Assembly (NCBI GenBank): GCA_964609675.1
Contig: CAZSRX010000018.1
Coordinates: forward strand, 12,773-76,772
From: CAZSRX01 sp964609675 [NCBI: uncultured Bacteroidota bacterium]
GTDB lineage: Bacteria > CLD3 > SB21
Length of the DNA stretch: 64,000 bases
Reading direction: 5' to 3'
Below the pieces are notes generated by a model. The model was not told the origin of the DNA. It did no database searches and saw only the letters and a program-made list of their open reading frames with translations. Below, piece by piece: positions 10,012 through 17,956 of this stretch (position 1 is its first letter; each line of letters starts with the position of its first letter). A program made the translations under genes and the position numbers.

Positions 10012-10959
10012 ATGATAAAAGTTGAGAATTTGACAAAGGACTATGGATCGGTCCGGGCTATCGATTCCATTAGTTTTGATGTACAGGACGGTGAAATATT
10101 AGGTTTCCTGGGGCCCAACGGCGCCGGCAAGTCCACCACCCTAAAGATCATTACCACGTATCTGGCCCCCACGGCCGGCAACGTTTATATCAATGATCTG
10201 AACATACGGGATGACTCGCTGGAGATACGGCGTAAAATCGGTTATTTGCCGGAACTGAATCCTTTATATTATGAGATGAACGTTTATGATTATCTCCAGT
10301 TTGTGGCGGCCGCGAGGAACTTCGAAAGCAGTAAATTTAAAAAACGGCTCGGTCAGGTGGTTGAAATCTGCGGTTTAAAAGGCGTAATGCATAAATCGAT
10401 TGCCGAGTTGTCCAAAGGTTATCGCCAGCGGGTCGGATTGGCGCAAGCGATTTTTCATGATCCCGAGATTCTTATCATGGATGAGCCCTCCAGCGGACTT
10501 GATCCCAACCAGATCGTCGAGATCCGCGAGTTAATTAAGCGGTTAGGTAAGCAGAAGACGCTGATTATATCCAGCCATATTCTTCAGGAAATACAGCTTA
10601 CCGCCGACCGTATGATTATTATCAACAAGGGGAAAATTGTCGCCAACGGCACCACCGAAGAACTGATGAGCAGTTTCAAGGGTAAAACCGTGTTAACGCT
10701 TGAACTGCAAAACGCCACGCCCGAAGCGTTACGTAAAATATCCCAATCGGTGAACCAGCTTGAGGTAACCAAAGTGGAAAAAGAAAACGGCAGTCTCGTG
10801 GCGCATATAGAATATCCGAATACGATTGACCCGCGTCAGGAGATTTTCCGCTACGCGGTGCAGCAACAGTGGACTATTCTGGAAATGAGCCGCTATAAAG
10901 TCAGTCTGGAAGAAATATTCCGCACGTTAACCGTGGAAGGAGGGCGCAACGATGGATAA
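10012..10959 (+). CDS. Gld-type ABC exporter, ATP-binding subunit
   Basis: ATPase of an ABC-2 exporter of the GldA/NatA class; cytoplasmic, membrane-associated. The 315 residues carry Walker A GPNGAGKST (34-42), the signature LSKGYRQR (133-140, a variant of LSGGQ), Walker B ILIMDEPS (153-160) and an H-loop ISSHIL, then a C-terminal regulatory extension of about 80 residues. The start has an excellent AGGAG. The stop overlaps the permease start by 8 bp. In Flavobacterium, GldA-GldF-GldG is needed for gliding; in non-gliding relatives the same set occurs and its substrate is unknown, so a gliding role is not claimed. Confidence 0.93.
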   Translation: MIKVENLTKDYGSVRAIDSISFDVQDGEILGFLGPNGAGKSTTLKIITTYLAPTAGNVYINDLNIRDDSLEIRRKIGYLPELNPLYYEMNVYDYLQFVAAARNFESSKFKKRLGQVVEICGLKGVMHKSIAELSKGYRQRVGLAQAIFHDPEILIMDEPSSGLDPNQIVEIRELIKRLGKQKTLIISSHILQEIQLTADRMIIINKGKIVANGTTEELMSSFKGKTVLTLELQNATPEALRKISQSVNQLEVTKVEKENGSLVAHIEYPNTIDPRQEIFRYAVQQQWTILEMSRYKVSLEEIFRTLTVEGGRNDG

Positions 10960-11665
10960 TATCAAAGTCATATTTCGCAAAGAATTCTCGGCCATGTTCA
11001 ACAGTCCCGTCGCCTATATCGTAATGGTGGTGTTTACGGCGCTGGCCGCGTATTTCTTTACCAATACTTTTTTCCTCGCGGGTCAGTCGGACCTGCGTAC
11101 TTTATTTGAGATCATACCGTTGATTTATATCATCGTTATCCCGGCCATTACCATGGGGCTGATTGCCAAAGAAAAAAACTCCGGTACGATCGAGATTCTG
11201 GCCACGCTTCCGCTAACGGATGTTCAGATTGTGATAGGGAAGTATCTGGCCGCGCTGTCGCTGATCGGATTTGCGCTGCTTTTTACCCTGGTGCATTTTA
11301 TTACGCTGTTGTTTGTGGGCAATAGCATCGACATCGGAGCAATCATCACCGGCTATCTCGGCCTGATTTTCGTGGCCGGCGTCTATACCGCGGTAGGCGT
11401 TTTCGGCAGCGCCATCACGGCGAACCAGATTGTCTCTTTCATTGTCAGTATTCTCATTATTTTGATTTTCTTCTTGCTGGATAAAATCCTGTACTTTGTA
11501 CCGGCGGCGCTGACCTCGCTGTTTCAGTTCATCAGTATTGATTATCACCTCAGCAACATTTCGCGCGGCGTTCTCGACACAAGAAACCTGATTTATTTCG
11601 GGTCGGTCATTACGCTGTTCCTGCTGCTCAGCGTCCGTATTTTAGAAATCAGGAAATGGAGGTAG
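10952..11665 (+). CDS. ABC-2 type permease, GldF-like
   Basis: 237-residue membrane subunit of the exporter, with about six transmembrane helices. It starts with IFRKEFSAMFNSPVAYIV, typical of GldF/NosY-type permeases, and ends in RILEIRKWR. GGAGG sits just before the ATG. It is translationally coupled to the ATPase gene and is followed after 3 bp by the GldG-like gene. Confidence 0.9.
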   Translation: MDNIKVIFRKEFSAMFNSPVAYIVMVVFTALAAYFFTNTFFLAGQSDLRTLFEIIPLIYIIVIPAITMGLIAKEKNSGTIEILATLPLTDVQIVIGKYLAALSLIGFALLFTLVHFITLLFVGNSIDIGAIITGYLGLIFVAGVYTAVGVFGSAITANQIVSFIVSILIILIFFLLDKILYFVPAALTSLFQFISIDYHLSNISRGVLDTRNLIYFGSVITLFLLLSVRILEIRKWR

Positions 11666-11668
11666 GCC

Positions 11669-13225
11669 ATGTTAACGATCACGAATAAGAGTGACTTTAT
11701 TAAGTATTTCCTTGTCATCGGGGCAATAATTGTATTGCTCAATCTTGTCGGACGCGCGATCTTTTTCCGGCTGGATCTGACGGATAATCAGATTTACTCG
11801 CTGTCACGCTCCAGCAGAGATGTTATCGCCAAATTGGAAGACAAGTTAACCGCCAAAGTCTTTTTTTCCGGTGACTTACCCGGCCAGTTGGCTAATTCCA
11901 AACGCTATCTGCAGGATCTGCTGGAAGAGTATGAAGCCTATTCCCACGGCCGGTTTCATTTTGAATTTATCAATCCTGACCAGGATCCCAAGGCGCAGGA
12001 ACAGGCCCGGTATTACAGCATTTATCCGGTACAAATGCAGGCCGTTGAAAACGATAAACTGGAAATAAAAAATGTTTACATGGGACTCGTTTTTATCTAT
12101 AATGATAAAAAAGAATCCGTTCCCATGATACAAACCACCGAAGGGCTGGAATATAACCTGACAGCCGCCATTAAGAAGGTAACCGCTACGAATGTCAAGA
12201 CTATCGGCGTGATTTCGGAAGAAAACGAAGAAATTACAACCGAAAACCTTACGCGTTTCCTGCGTCAAATTTATCAGGTTCAGAATGTTTACCTGAGCGG
12301 TGAAATCGCTTCGCATATTGATATAATCATAATGAATGGCGTAAACGATACGCTGAGTACCGATCAGTTGTACAATCTTGACCAGTTTTTGATGCGCGGC
12401 GGCAAGCTGTTCATCGGCCAGGGCCGTGTCAAGGACATGCTGCAGCAGGGCTTTGCGATGAACATACGTTCCAATATTTACGCGTTTCTGGAACATTACG
12501 GTTTCCGTATTGGCGAGGAAATGGTTATTGACCAGAGCTGCAGCCAGGTGCAGGTACAAAGCCAGCAGGGTTTTTTCATGATTCGTAACGCGATTGATTA
12601 CCCACCGCTGCCCCTGATACGGAAGTTTAATCCGGATCATGTGTTGACCAAAAATATGGGTATCGCAAGACTGTTTTTTGTGAGCGAGATTATTCCGACG
12701 GAAAAACCCGAGATTAATTTTACGCCGTTGATGTACACTTCCGACCGCACCGGTGTGCTCAAAGGGCCGTTTTATCAGATCCAGCCCAACCAGAATCCAA
12801 TGATGAGAGTTTTTCCGTTTCCCTCGAAATGCGTGGCCGCGCTCGCGGAAGGCCGGATGACCAGCTTCTTCAAGGACAGCACGCAATACAATTCAAAACC
12901 GAATTTCAGGCCGCTGACCACTAACGGTCAGATTGTTCTGGTTACCGATAATCAGTTCTTTAACGACAAACGCGCCGGCGGCATTCAGGAAAACACGCAA
13001 TTCATTCTGAACGCCGTGGATTACCTGACCGGCGACCAGGAATTAATCACGCTGCGTTCGCGCGACATCAAACAACGTCCGCTGGATCAGATATCTGACG
13101 GCACGCGCCAGACGCTGAAGTGGCTGAATATCCTGTTGCCTCCTGCGCTCGTGGTGGTATTTGGTCTATTACGATGGAAACGCAACCGCATTCAACGTAA
13201 AGTACTGGAGGAAATCTATGGATAA
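11669..13225 (+). CDS. GldG-family exporter component
   Basis: 518-residue protein with one N-terminal membrane helix (about 14-31) and one near the C-terminus (about 485-505), enclosing a large periplasmic part with the RLDLTDNQIYSLS start typical of GldG/DUF7088 proteins and a central GATase-like ABC_transp_aux fold (FLMRGGKLFIG near 233-243). In the Gld system it joins GldA and GldF; the molecular role is not known. GGAGG precedes the start. The 3' end overlaps the next open frame, but the likely start of the next gene (13218) overlaps by only 8 bp. Confidence 0.88.
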   Translation: MLTITNKSDFIKYFLVIGAIIVLLNLVGRAIFFRLDLTDNQIYSLSRSSRDVIAKLEDKLTAKVFFSGDLPGQLANSKRYLQDLLEEYEAYSHGRFHFEFINPDQDPKAQEQARYYSIYPVQMQAVENDKLEIKNVYMGLVFIYNDKKESVPMIQTTEGLEYNLTAAIKKVTATNVKTIGVISEENEEITTENLTRFLRQIYQVQNVYLSGEIASHIDIIIMNGVNDTLSTDQLYNLDQFLMRGGKLFIGQGRVKDMLQQGFAMNIRSNIYAFLEHYGFRIGEEMVIDQSCSQVQVQSQQGFFMIRNAIDYPPLPLIRKFNPDHVLTKNMGIARLFFVSEIIPTEKPEINFTPLMYTSDRTGVLKGPFYQIQPNQNPMMRVFPFPSKCVAALAEGRMTSFFKDSTQYNSKPNFRPLTTNGQIVLVTDNQFFNDKRAGGIQENTQFILNAVDYLTGDQELITLRSRDIKQRPLDQISDGTRQTLKWLNILLPPALVVVFGLLRWKRNRIQRKVLEEIYG

Positions 13226-13736
13226 AAAGAAAAAAGCCTGGGTGCCGTATGTTGGCGTTTTATCATTACTGATCATTCTTTTTATTTATACTCAGTACCG
13301 GGAAAGCCAACATCAGGTTGAAATTAAACCGATATTTGATTTCAATACGGATAAAATTACATCTTTTACCATAACCAAGGATAACGCATCGGTCACTTTA
13401 ATCAAAAACGATACCAGCTGGGTTTTTCCGGCCCCCGATACCGGACGCGCGCAGGATTACAAGATTAAGGATTTTATCAAGGAAGTCCTGAAAGGGGAGC
13501 GCGAAGCTGTGGTTACGGATGATACCTCAAAATACGAGAAATACGGTGTGACCGAAGCAAAAGCAACGAAACTAACCGTAATGAAAGATGAAACGGCGCT
13601 GGCAACAATTCTGGTCGGACGGTCATCAACGGATTATAATCAGGAATTCATACGTTACGAAAACGATCCCCGCGTATATCCGGCCCGCCAGCGCATGCTG
13701 AACCGCATGGGCGCGTCGGTAAGCTGGTGGCGGTAA
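13218..13736 (+). CDS. DUF4340 domain protein, short form
   Basis: 172-residue membrane-anchored protein with one N-terminal helix (about 10-24). The soluble part has the DUF4340 pattern: ITSFTITKDNASVTL, DTSWVF, KYEKYGVTEAKA, ILVGRSS. DUF4340 proteins commonly end Gld-type ABC operons and are often two or more times longer, so this one is a short version; it ends cleanly in a strong terminator and does not look frameshifted. The ATG at 13218 with GGAGG upstream is chosen over the longer frame from 13161, which has no ribosome binding site. Confidence 0.82.
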   Translation: MDKKKKAWVPYVGVLSLLIILFIYTQYRESQHQVEIKPIFDFNTDKITSFTITKDNASVTLIKNDTSWVFPAPDTGRAQDYKIKDFIKEVLKGEREAVVTDDTSKYEKYGVTEAKATKLTVMKDETALATILVGRSSTDYNQEFIRYENDPRVYPARQRMLNRMGASVSWWR

Positions 13737-13758
13737 AGAGACGATTCGAATTTAAAAA

Positions 13759-13790
13759 GGGCTGTCTGGATATAAACAGCCCTTTTTTTT
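13759..13790 (+). terminator. Intrinsic terminator after the Gld-type operon (bidirectional)
   Basis: Perfect stem GGGCTGT / ACAGCCC (13759-13765 with 13776-13782) followed by eight T. The reverse strand also has five T after the stem, so it can also end the glutathione peroxidase transcript coming from the other side. Confidence 0.9.
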
Positions 13791-13812
13791 GGAAGAGGAT
13801 GTATGGGAAATA

Positions 13813-14382
13813 TTATTTCAGCAGGCTTACTATCTCATCACTCATCGGGTTGGTCTGAGAAGGAATGACCTTGACCAATTCGCCTTTTTCATTAATCAGG
13901 TACTTGTAGAAATTCCATTTTGGAGCCAGATCATTCCATCCATTAAGATTTTTATCTGAAAGCCATTTATAAATCGGATGCTGGTCATCGCCAACAACAG
14001 ATATTTTTTCGGCCATTAAAAAAGTAACGCCGTAATTGATTTTACAAAAATTAGCAATCTCTTCATTCGTACCGGGTTCCTGATTCCTGAAATTATTAGC
14101 CGGAAAACCGATTAAGACAATTTTGTCACCATACGTCTCGTGCAGTTTCTGCAGGTCTTCATACTGAGAGGTAAAGCCGCATTTTGAGGCCACATTAATG
14201 AGCAAAAGTTTTTTCCCTTTGAATTCTCCGAGAGAAACTGTCCTGCCATCCATTGCAGTAAAACTGTAATCATAAAGGTTTTTCATACTTTGTGCGCCCA
14301 TAGGCCGTTCGGATCCGCTGAAACAACCGAAAAGTAACAGACCGGAAAAAGAGGTGATGATGGATTTCAAATAATTATTCAT
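13813..14382 (-). CDS. Glutathione peroxidase family lipoprotein
   Basis: Thiol peroxidase that reduces hydroperoxides, in most bacteria with thioredoxin as donor. From the chosen ATG (14382, preceded by AAAGGG) it has 189 residues: a lipoprotein-type signal ending LLLFGC, then YDYSFTAMDG, the peroxidatic cysteine in NVASKCGFTSQY, and WNFYKYL with the catalytic Trp and Asn. Oddities: the usual FPCNQF motif reads FPANNF, so the resolving Cys is missing and the catalytic Gln is replaced by Asn. The lipid anchor suggests a periplasmic site of action. It diverges from the zinc-uptake-like operon. Confidence 0.88.
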   Translation of the reverse strand: MNNYLKSIITSFSGLLLFGCFSGSERPMGAQSMKNLYDYSFTAMDGRTVSLGEFKGKKLLLINVASKCGFTSQYEDLQKLHETYGDKIVLIGFPANNFRNQEPGTNEEIANFCKINYGVTFLMAEKISVVGDDQHPIYKWLSDKNLNGWNDLAPKWNFYKYLINEKGELVKVIPSQTNPMSDEIVSLLK

Positions 14383-14480
14383 GCTATTCCCTTTCATTTG
14401 TACCATCGTATAACTCTCAACCAGATAGACTATTCCCATGATCGGAATAAAAAAATGATAAAAGTGTTTTGTTGTTACTA

Positions 14481-14509
14481 TTGACTTTTACTGAAGACTA
14501 AATTATAAT
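14481..14509 (+). promoter_or_regulatory. Strong sigma70-type promoter of the metal-uptake operon
   Basis: TTGACT (14481-14486), exactly 17 bp, TATAAT (14504-14509). A start 6-7 bp downstream falls on or next to the ATG at 14515, implying a leaderless or nearly leaderless message. Confidence 0.75.
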
Positions 14510-14514
14510 TGTTT

Positions 14515-14862
14515 ATGAATATGTTTTATCGAAACCGCAAGAGCGTCCGAAAAACAATTCTCATATCGGGGCTGTATTTTGTTTTTGTTTTACTGACCGG
14601 ATTCCATCATCACAACTTGTTTTTATCGCCGGGCCAATCACTAACCGACGGCGATTCTTTAAAATCCGGATTATTAACCGGCCACGATAATAATAACTGC
14701 CCACTCTGTATATTTGTTTTTGCCCAGCAGACCCCCCACGCTCCTGTAATATTTATCCATCATAACGTAAAGCTGATAGCTCTGGAATACGGCTATTCCT
14801 GTATTCGTGATGTTTTCATACTAAAAAATCATGCACCCCGCGCACCGCCTGCAATTCTTTAA
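14515..14862 (+). CDS. Small Cys/His-containing membrane protein (DUF2946-like)
   Basis: 115-residue protein with one hydrophobic segment (about 14-30), three consecutive histidines directly after it (31-33), a CPLC motif (Cys62, Cys65) next to HDNN, and a proline-rich C-terminus RAPPAIL. This layout resembles the DUF2946/DUF2946-like proteins often found beside metal-linked TonB receptors. The open frame extends to a TTG at 14509, but that overlaps the -10 box; ATG at 14515 or 14521 is more likely. No ribosome binding site is visible, which agrees with a leaderless start. First gene of a three-gene operon. Function inferred only: metal sensing or binding in the periplasm. Confidence 0.65.
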   Translation: MNMFYRNRKSVRKTILISGLYFVFVLLTGFHHHNLFLSPGQSLTDGDSLKSGLLTGHDNNNCPLCIFVFAQQTPHAPVIFIHHNVKLIALEYGYSCIRDVFILKNHAPRAPPAIL

Positions 14863-14965
14863 TTTCCAACTGTAAAAAAATAACTCTTACTGTAAACGTC
14901 ATCATGCCGTATGGCCTATAACCATCTGCGTGACGACAGATTTTAAATTATAAAAGGATTCTATC

Positions 14966-15445
14966 ATGAAAACGCCTTTGTCGTTTCATATATTTTTTTT
15001 CATTTTAATAATTCCTTTGATGGGTATTTCATGTTCCAATGAAGAATCGGAACACAGTCATCACGCTGAGGCGCGCGGCGTGGCGCTATTCATGAATGAC
15101 GTTGAAATTGCCCGGCTTGATTCCACCATATTGACCGGACAGATAAGTGTACCGGCAAATAATCAGATTTCCGATCCGATTGAAGTAAAATTTATTGCCG
15201 ATGATGATGAGCGTGATTTGTTTCAGCCTCAAGGAGAGGACCACTGGCTAAAAACGACAGTGACCGATACCTTGATCGCATCCGTCTACCGGAATAACGA
15301 TCCCGAAACAAAATGGACATTCCATCTTATCGGCAAGACCGTGGATACAACCGATATACTGATACAGATTTTCCACGTCGATCATCCCGACTATACTACG
15401 CCGGTTAAAATCCCGATTGTGGTGGTTCCGCCGACGGTGAAATAA
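14966..15445 (+). CDS. His-rich periplasmic lipoprotein, probable metal binder
   Basis: 159 residues. A lipoprotein signal with the lipobox GISC (about 20-23) is followed by a cluster SEHSHHAEA, then a compact beta-rich domain with further histidines (GEDHW, FHVDHPDY). Good AAAGGATT ribosome binding site. It sits between the small Cys/His protein and the ZnuD-like receptor, which suggests it holds or hands on zinc or a similar divalent metal. No named family is recognised with confidence. Confidence 0.7.
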   Translation: MKTPLSFHIFFFILIIPLMGISCSNEESEHSHHAEARGVALFMNDVEIARLDSTILTGQISVPANNQISDPIEVKFIADDDERDLFQPQGEDHWLKTTVTDTLIASVYRNNDPETKWTFHLIGKTVDTTDILIQIFHVDHPDYTTPVKIPIVVVPPTVK

Positions 15446-15459
15446 AGCCGATTAAAAGA

Positions 15460-15489
15460 GAGGAAACGTCAACGTTTCCTCCTTTTCTT
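15460..15489 (+). terminator. Intra-operon hairpin with T-rich tail (possible attenuator)
   Basis: Perfect 9-bp stem GAGGAAACG / CGTTTCCTC (15460-15468 with 15473-15481), TCAA loop, then CTTTTCTTT. It lies between the lipoprotein stop and the receptor start (15503), so it would reduce or condition receptor transcription rather than end the operon. Confidence 0.6.
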
Positions 15490-15502
15490 TAAGGATAATA
15501 AA

Positions 15503-17716
15503 ATGAAACATCTGATCGTTTTCATATACTTTATAGCGGCTGGGACCCTGGCGGCAGAAACCGTAGATTCGGTTGTTCATTCCCATCGCTCTTATGGATA
15601 TCTGCGCGGCGTGGTTTATGATGAGGATACACAAGAACCGGTTGCCGGCGTCCAGATACTACTTAAAGAAGCGCACCGGTCCACCATTACCAACGACGAT
15701 GGTGCATTCGCGATGAAAGGTATTCCGTCAGGAAAATACACCCTAAAAACATTCAGGATTGGATACCGTGAATATCGCTCCTGGGTTATTATTTCTGAAA
15801 ATGACACGTTATACCTTTCCTTAGCTTTGAAAAGCGCACCGATAATTGGCAATGGCATCATCATTGAGGCCATGAAAAACGGGGTGGAATCCCAGAAAGC
15901 GGTAGAATTGGCGGGCGAAAAGCTGAGACAAAATCTCGGTCAGACTATTGCCGTGACCGTCGCGAATGAACCGGGCATGGATCAGCGTTCGATGGGGCCT
16001 GCTCCGGCGCGTCCGGTTCTGCGCGGTTTGAGCGGCGACCGGCTATTGATCCTGGAGGATAAAGGCCGCACGGGCGATTTATCGGCGACATCTGCCGATC
16101 ATGCCGTGGTGATCGACCCGATAACTTCCGATAAAATCGAAGTCATCCGCGGACCGGCCGCGCTGATGTACGGGCCAAACACGCTTGGCGGCGTCATCAA
16201 TGTCGAGCGGGGATACATCCCATCCTGCCTCTGCGATCATGCCGGCGGGTCTTTTTCATCACAAGTCGAAAGCGTCAGCCGCGGATATGCCGCCGGCGGT
16301 ATGTGGCATCATGCATGGAACTCCCTGGCCTTCAAATACGACGGAAGTTATCGTAATGCCGGCGATATTTCCACACCGGACGGACAGCTGAAAAACACGG
16401 CTATAACTACGTACAATGCGTCCGCCGGCGCCAGTTTTATACTGCCGGATGGTTATTTCGGTGCGGCCGGAAGTTATTATCAGTCGGAATACGGCATTCC
16501 GGGAGGTTTTGTGGGCGCGCATCCCAACGGCGTTCTCATTAAACTAAACCGCCAACACGCAGAAGCTAAGTTCGATTGGCACTTTGATCATCCCGCGTTT
16601 CATCATCAGGAACTTACTTATGCGTTTACGAATTACTTCCATCAGGAATTCGAGTCGAACGGCAGCATTGGTACGCAGTTTTCCGTCCTTTCATATCATC
16701 TTGGCTGGATGAATCATCTGAAAACCGACGCGCACATCAAGCAAGCGACCTTTGGGATTTGGAGTGAGTATCGCTCGTATGTTCCGGGTGGTTATATCTT
16801 TACACCGGATACTAAAGAACTGACGGTGGCCGGATTTGCATATTCCCATCTGCACTTCAATCAATGGGCCTTTCATGCATCGATTCGTTTGGATTATCGT
16901 ACGGTGCGTCCATCAGAAACGGGTATGACAAAAATCGGCACCATCCGTTCCCGGTCGTTTGATATTTTATCCGGAGCGGTTTCCGTTAATTATAACGTGA
17001 CGCCGTTATGGATCACCGGCGTGACGGTTATGCGCTCGGGAAGGATGCCCGGCATTGAAGAGCTTTTCAGCGAAGGGCCGCATCTGGCGGCCTACTCCTT
17101 TGAGGTGGGCAATCCGGAACTGAAACCCGAGAAGGGCATCGGACTGGAATATTATATCCGCTATACCGGAGAAAACATCAAGACGGATGTAGCGGTTTTC
17201 CGGAATGAAATCCTTCGTTATATATTTCCGCGGAATACGGGGACATACAACATCGCGACCTATCTGCCGGTGTATCAATACAGCGGAAACCATTCTGTAA
17301 TAGAAGGCGGGGAGTTAAATGCGCGGGTTCTATTTTCCGAAACCTTCCAGACCCAGGCACTGATCAGTTATGTGCGCGGAACGCAGGTAAACCGTAACCG
17401 GCCTCTGCCGGCTATTCCGCCCCTGAACTGGAAAACAGAGTGGACAAAGCGATTATACCGCGTTAATCTTTCGATGATAGCCCGCGGCGCCTTAAAACAA
17501 AACCGGGTGGCTGAGTTTGAACAGCCCACGAAGGGTTATATCCTGTATGATGCCGCGGCCCATTATTCGGTTCAACACAGAAAAGTATTGCATACGATTG
17601 TACTGACGGCTGAAAATATTGCCGATACAAAATACCGGCGGCATCTGTCGCGCGTGCGTTCGATAATGCCCGAACCCGGGCGAAATATCAAACTGCTCTA
17701 TAAAGTTTTTATGTAA
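15503..17716 (+). CDS. TonB-dependent outer-membrane receptor, ZnuD-like
   Basis: 737-residue outer-membrane beta-barrel receptor driven by TonB. After a signal peptide (1-19) come a carboxypeptidase-regulatory-like beta domain (about 32-110), a plug (about 130-235) and the barrel, ending in aromatic-rich strands and a final KVFM. The plug reads ARPVLRGLSGDRLLILED and SADHAVVIDP, then RGPAALMYGPNTLGGVINV, closely following the ZnuD zinc/cadmium receptor pattern. CLCDH (about 242-246) just after the plug may bind metal. Zinc is the best guess for the substrate; cobalt or nickel are possible. AAGGAT precedes the start. Its transcription ends at a bidirectional terminator. Confidence 0.88.
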   Translation: MKHLIVFIYFIAAGTLAAETVDSVVHSHRSYGYLRGVVYDEDTQEPVAGVQILLKEAHRSTITNDDGAFAMKGIPSGKYTLKTFRIGYREYRSWVIISENDTLYLSLALKSAPIIGNGIIIEAMKNGVESQKAVELAGEKLRQNLGQTIAVTVANEPGMDQRSMGPAPARPVLRGLSGDRLLILEDKGRTGDLSATSADHAVVIDPITSDKIEVIRGPAALMYGPNTLGGVINVERGYIPSCLCDHAGGSFSSQVESVSRGYAAGGMWHHAWNSLAFKYDGSYRNAGDISTPDGQLKNTAITTYNASAGASFILPDGYFGAAGSYYQSEYGIPGGFVGAHPNGVLIKLNRQHAEAKFDWHFDHPAFHHQELTYAFTNYFHQEFESNGSIGTQFSVLSYHLGWMNHLKTDAHIKQATFGIWSEYRSYVPGGYIFTPDTKELTVAGFAYSHLHFNQWAFHASIRLDYRTVRPSETGMTKIGTIRSRSFDILSGAVSVNYNVTPLWITGVTVMRSGRMPGIEELFSEGPHLAAYSFEVGNPELKPEKGIGLEYYIRYTGENIKTDVAVFRNEILRYIFPRNTGTYNIATYLPVYQYSGNHSVIEGGELNARVLFSETFQTQALISYVRGTQVNRNRPLPAIPPLNWKTEWTKRLYRVNLSMIARGALKQNRVAEFEQPTKGYILYDAAAHYSVQHRKVLHTIVLTAENIADTKYRRHLSRVRSIMPEPGRNIKLLYKVFM

Positions 17717-17720
17717 AAAA

Positions 17721-17748
17721 AAAGCCTGAGTGGTGAACTCAGGCTTTT
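17721..17748. terminator. Bidirectional intrinsic terminator
   Basis: Perfect 10-bp stem AAAGCCTGAG / CTCAGGCTTT with loop TGGTGAA. T-run on the plus strand ends the receptor operon; the A-run at 17715-17723 gives a T-run on the minus strand, ending the tRNA-Arg transcript. Confidence 0.9.
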
Positions 17749-17751
17749 CCG

Positions 17752-17825
<74 letters not shown>

Positions 17826-17839
17826 ATCTGAAGTGCGCT

Positions 17840-17868
17840 ATTATATATAAAAAAAATTTAACACGCAA
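17840..17868 (-). promoter_or_regulatory. Predicted promoter for tRNA-Arg
   Basis: Minus strand: -35 TTGCGT (17863-17868), 17-bp spacer, consensus -10 TATAAT (17840-17845). Predicted start about 8 nt upstream of the mature tRNA 5' end. Confidence 0.7.
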
Positions 17869-17892
17869 GATAAAATGTTCGAAAACTTTAAG

Positions 17893-17921
17893 TTGACAAA
17901 ATGCCGTCGGGTTATTATACT
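17893..17921 (+). promoter_or_regulatory. Predicted promoter for pyrR
   Basis: TTGACA (17893-17898), 17-bp spacer, TATACT (17916-17921). Leader of about 30 nt; no anti-terminator or PyrR-binding stem-loop is visible in it. Confidence 0.75.
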
Positions 17922-17956
17922 TACGCATAATTTTATAAACTTTTTCTGGGTCAACT

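Noticed and set aside
11876-12886. Long open frame of 336 codons on the minus strand opposite the GldG-like gene
   Set aside because: No ribosome binding site, composition of a shadow frame, and the plus-strand gene has clear family motifs and operon position.
10012-13736. Gld-type operon as proof of gliding motility
   Set aside because: The same ABC set occurs in non-gliding FCB bacteria and no GldB, SprA or other motility gene is in the window.
13813-14382. Selenocysteine form of glutathione peroxidase
   Set aside because: The peroxidatic position is a plain Cys codon and no in-frame TGA occurs there.
17899-17956. PyrR-binding anti-antiterminator in the pyrR leader
   Set aside because: Leader is about 30 nt with no stem-loop of the known type and no terminator.
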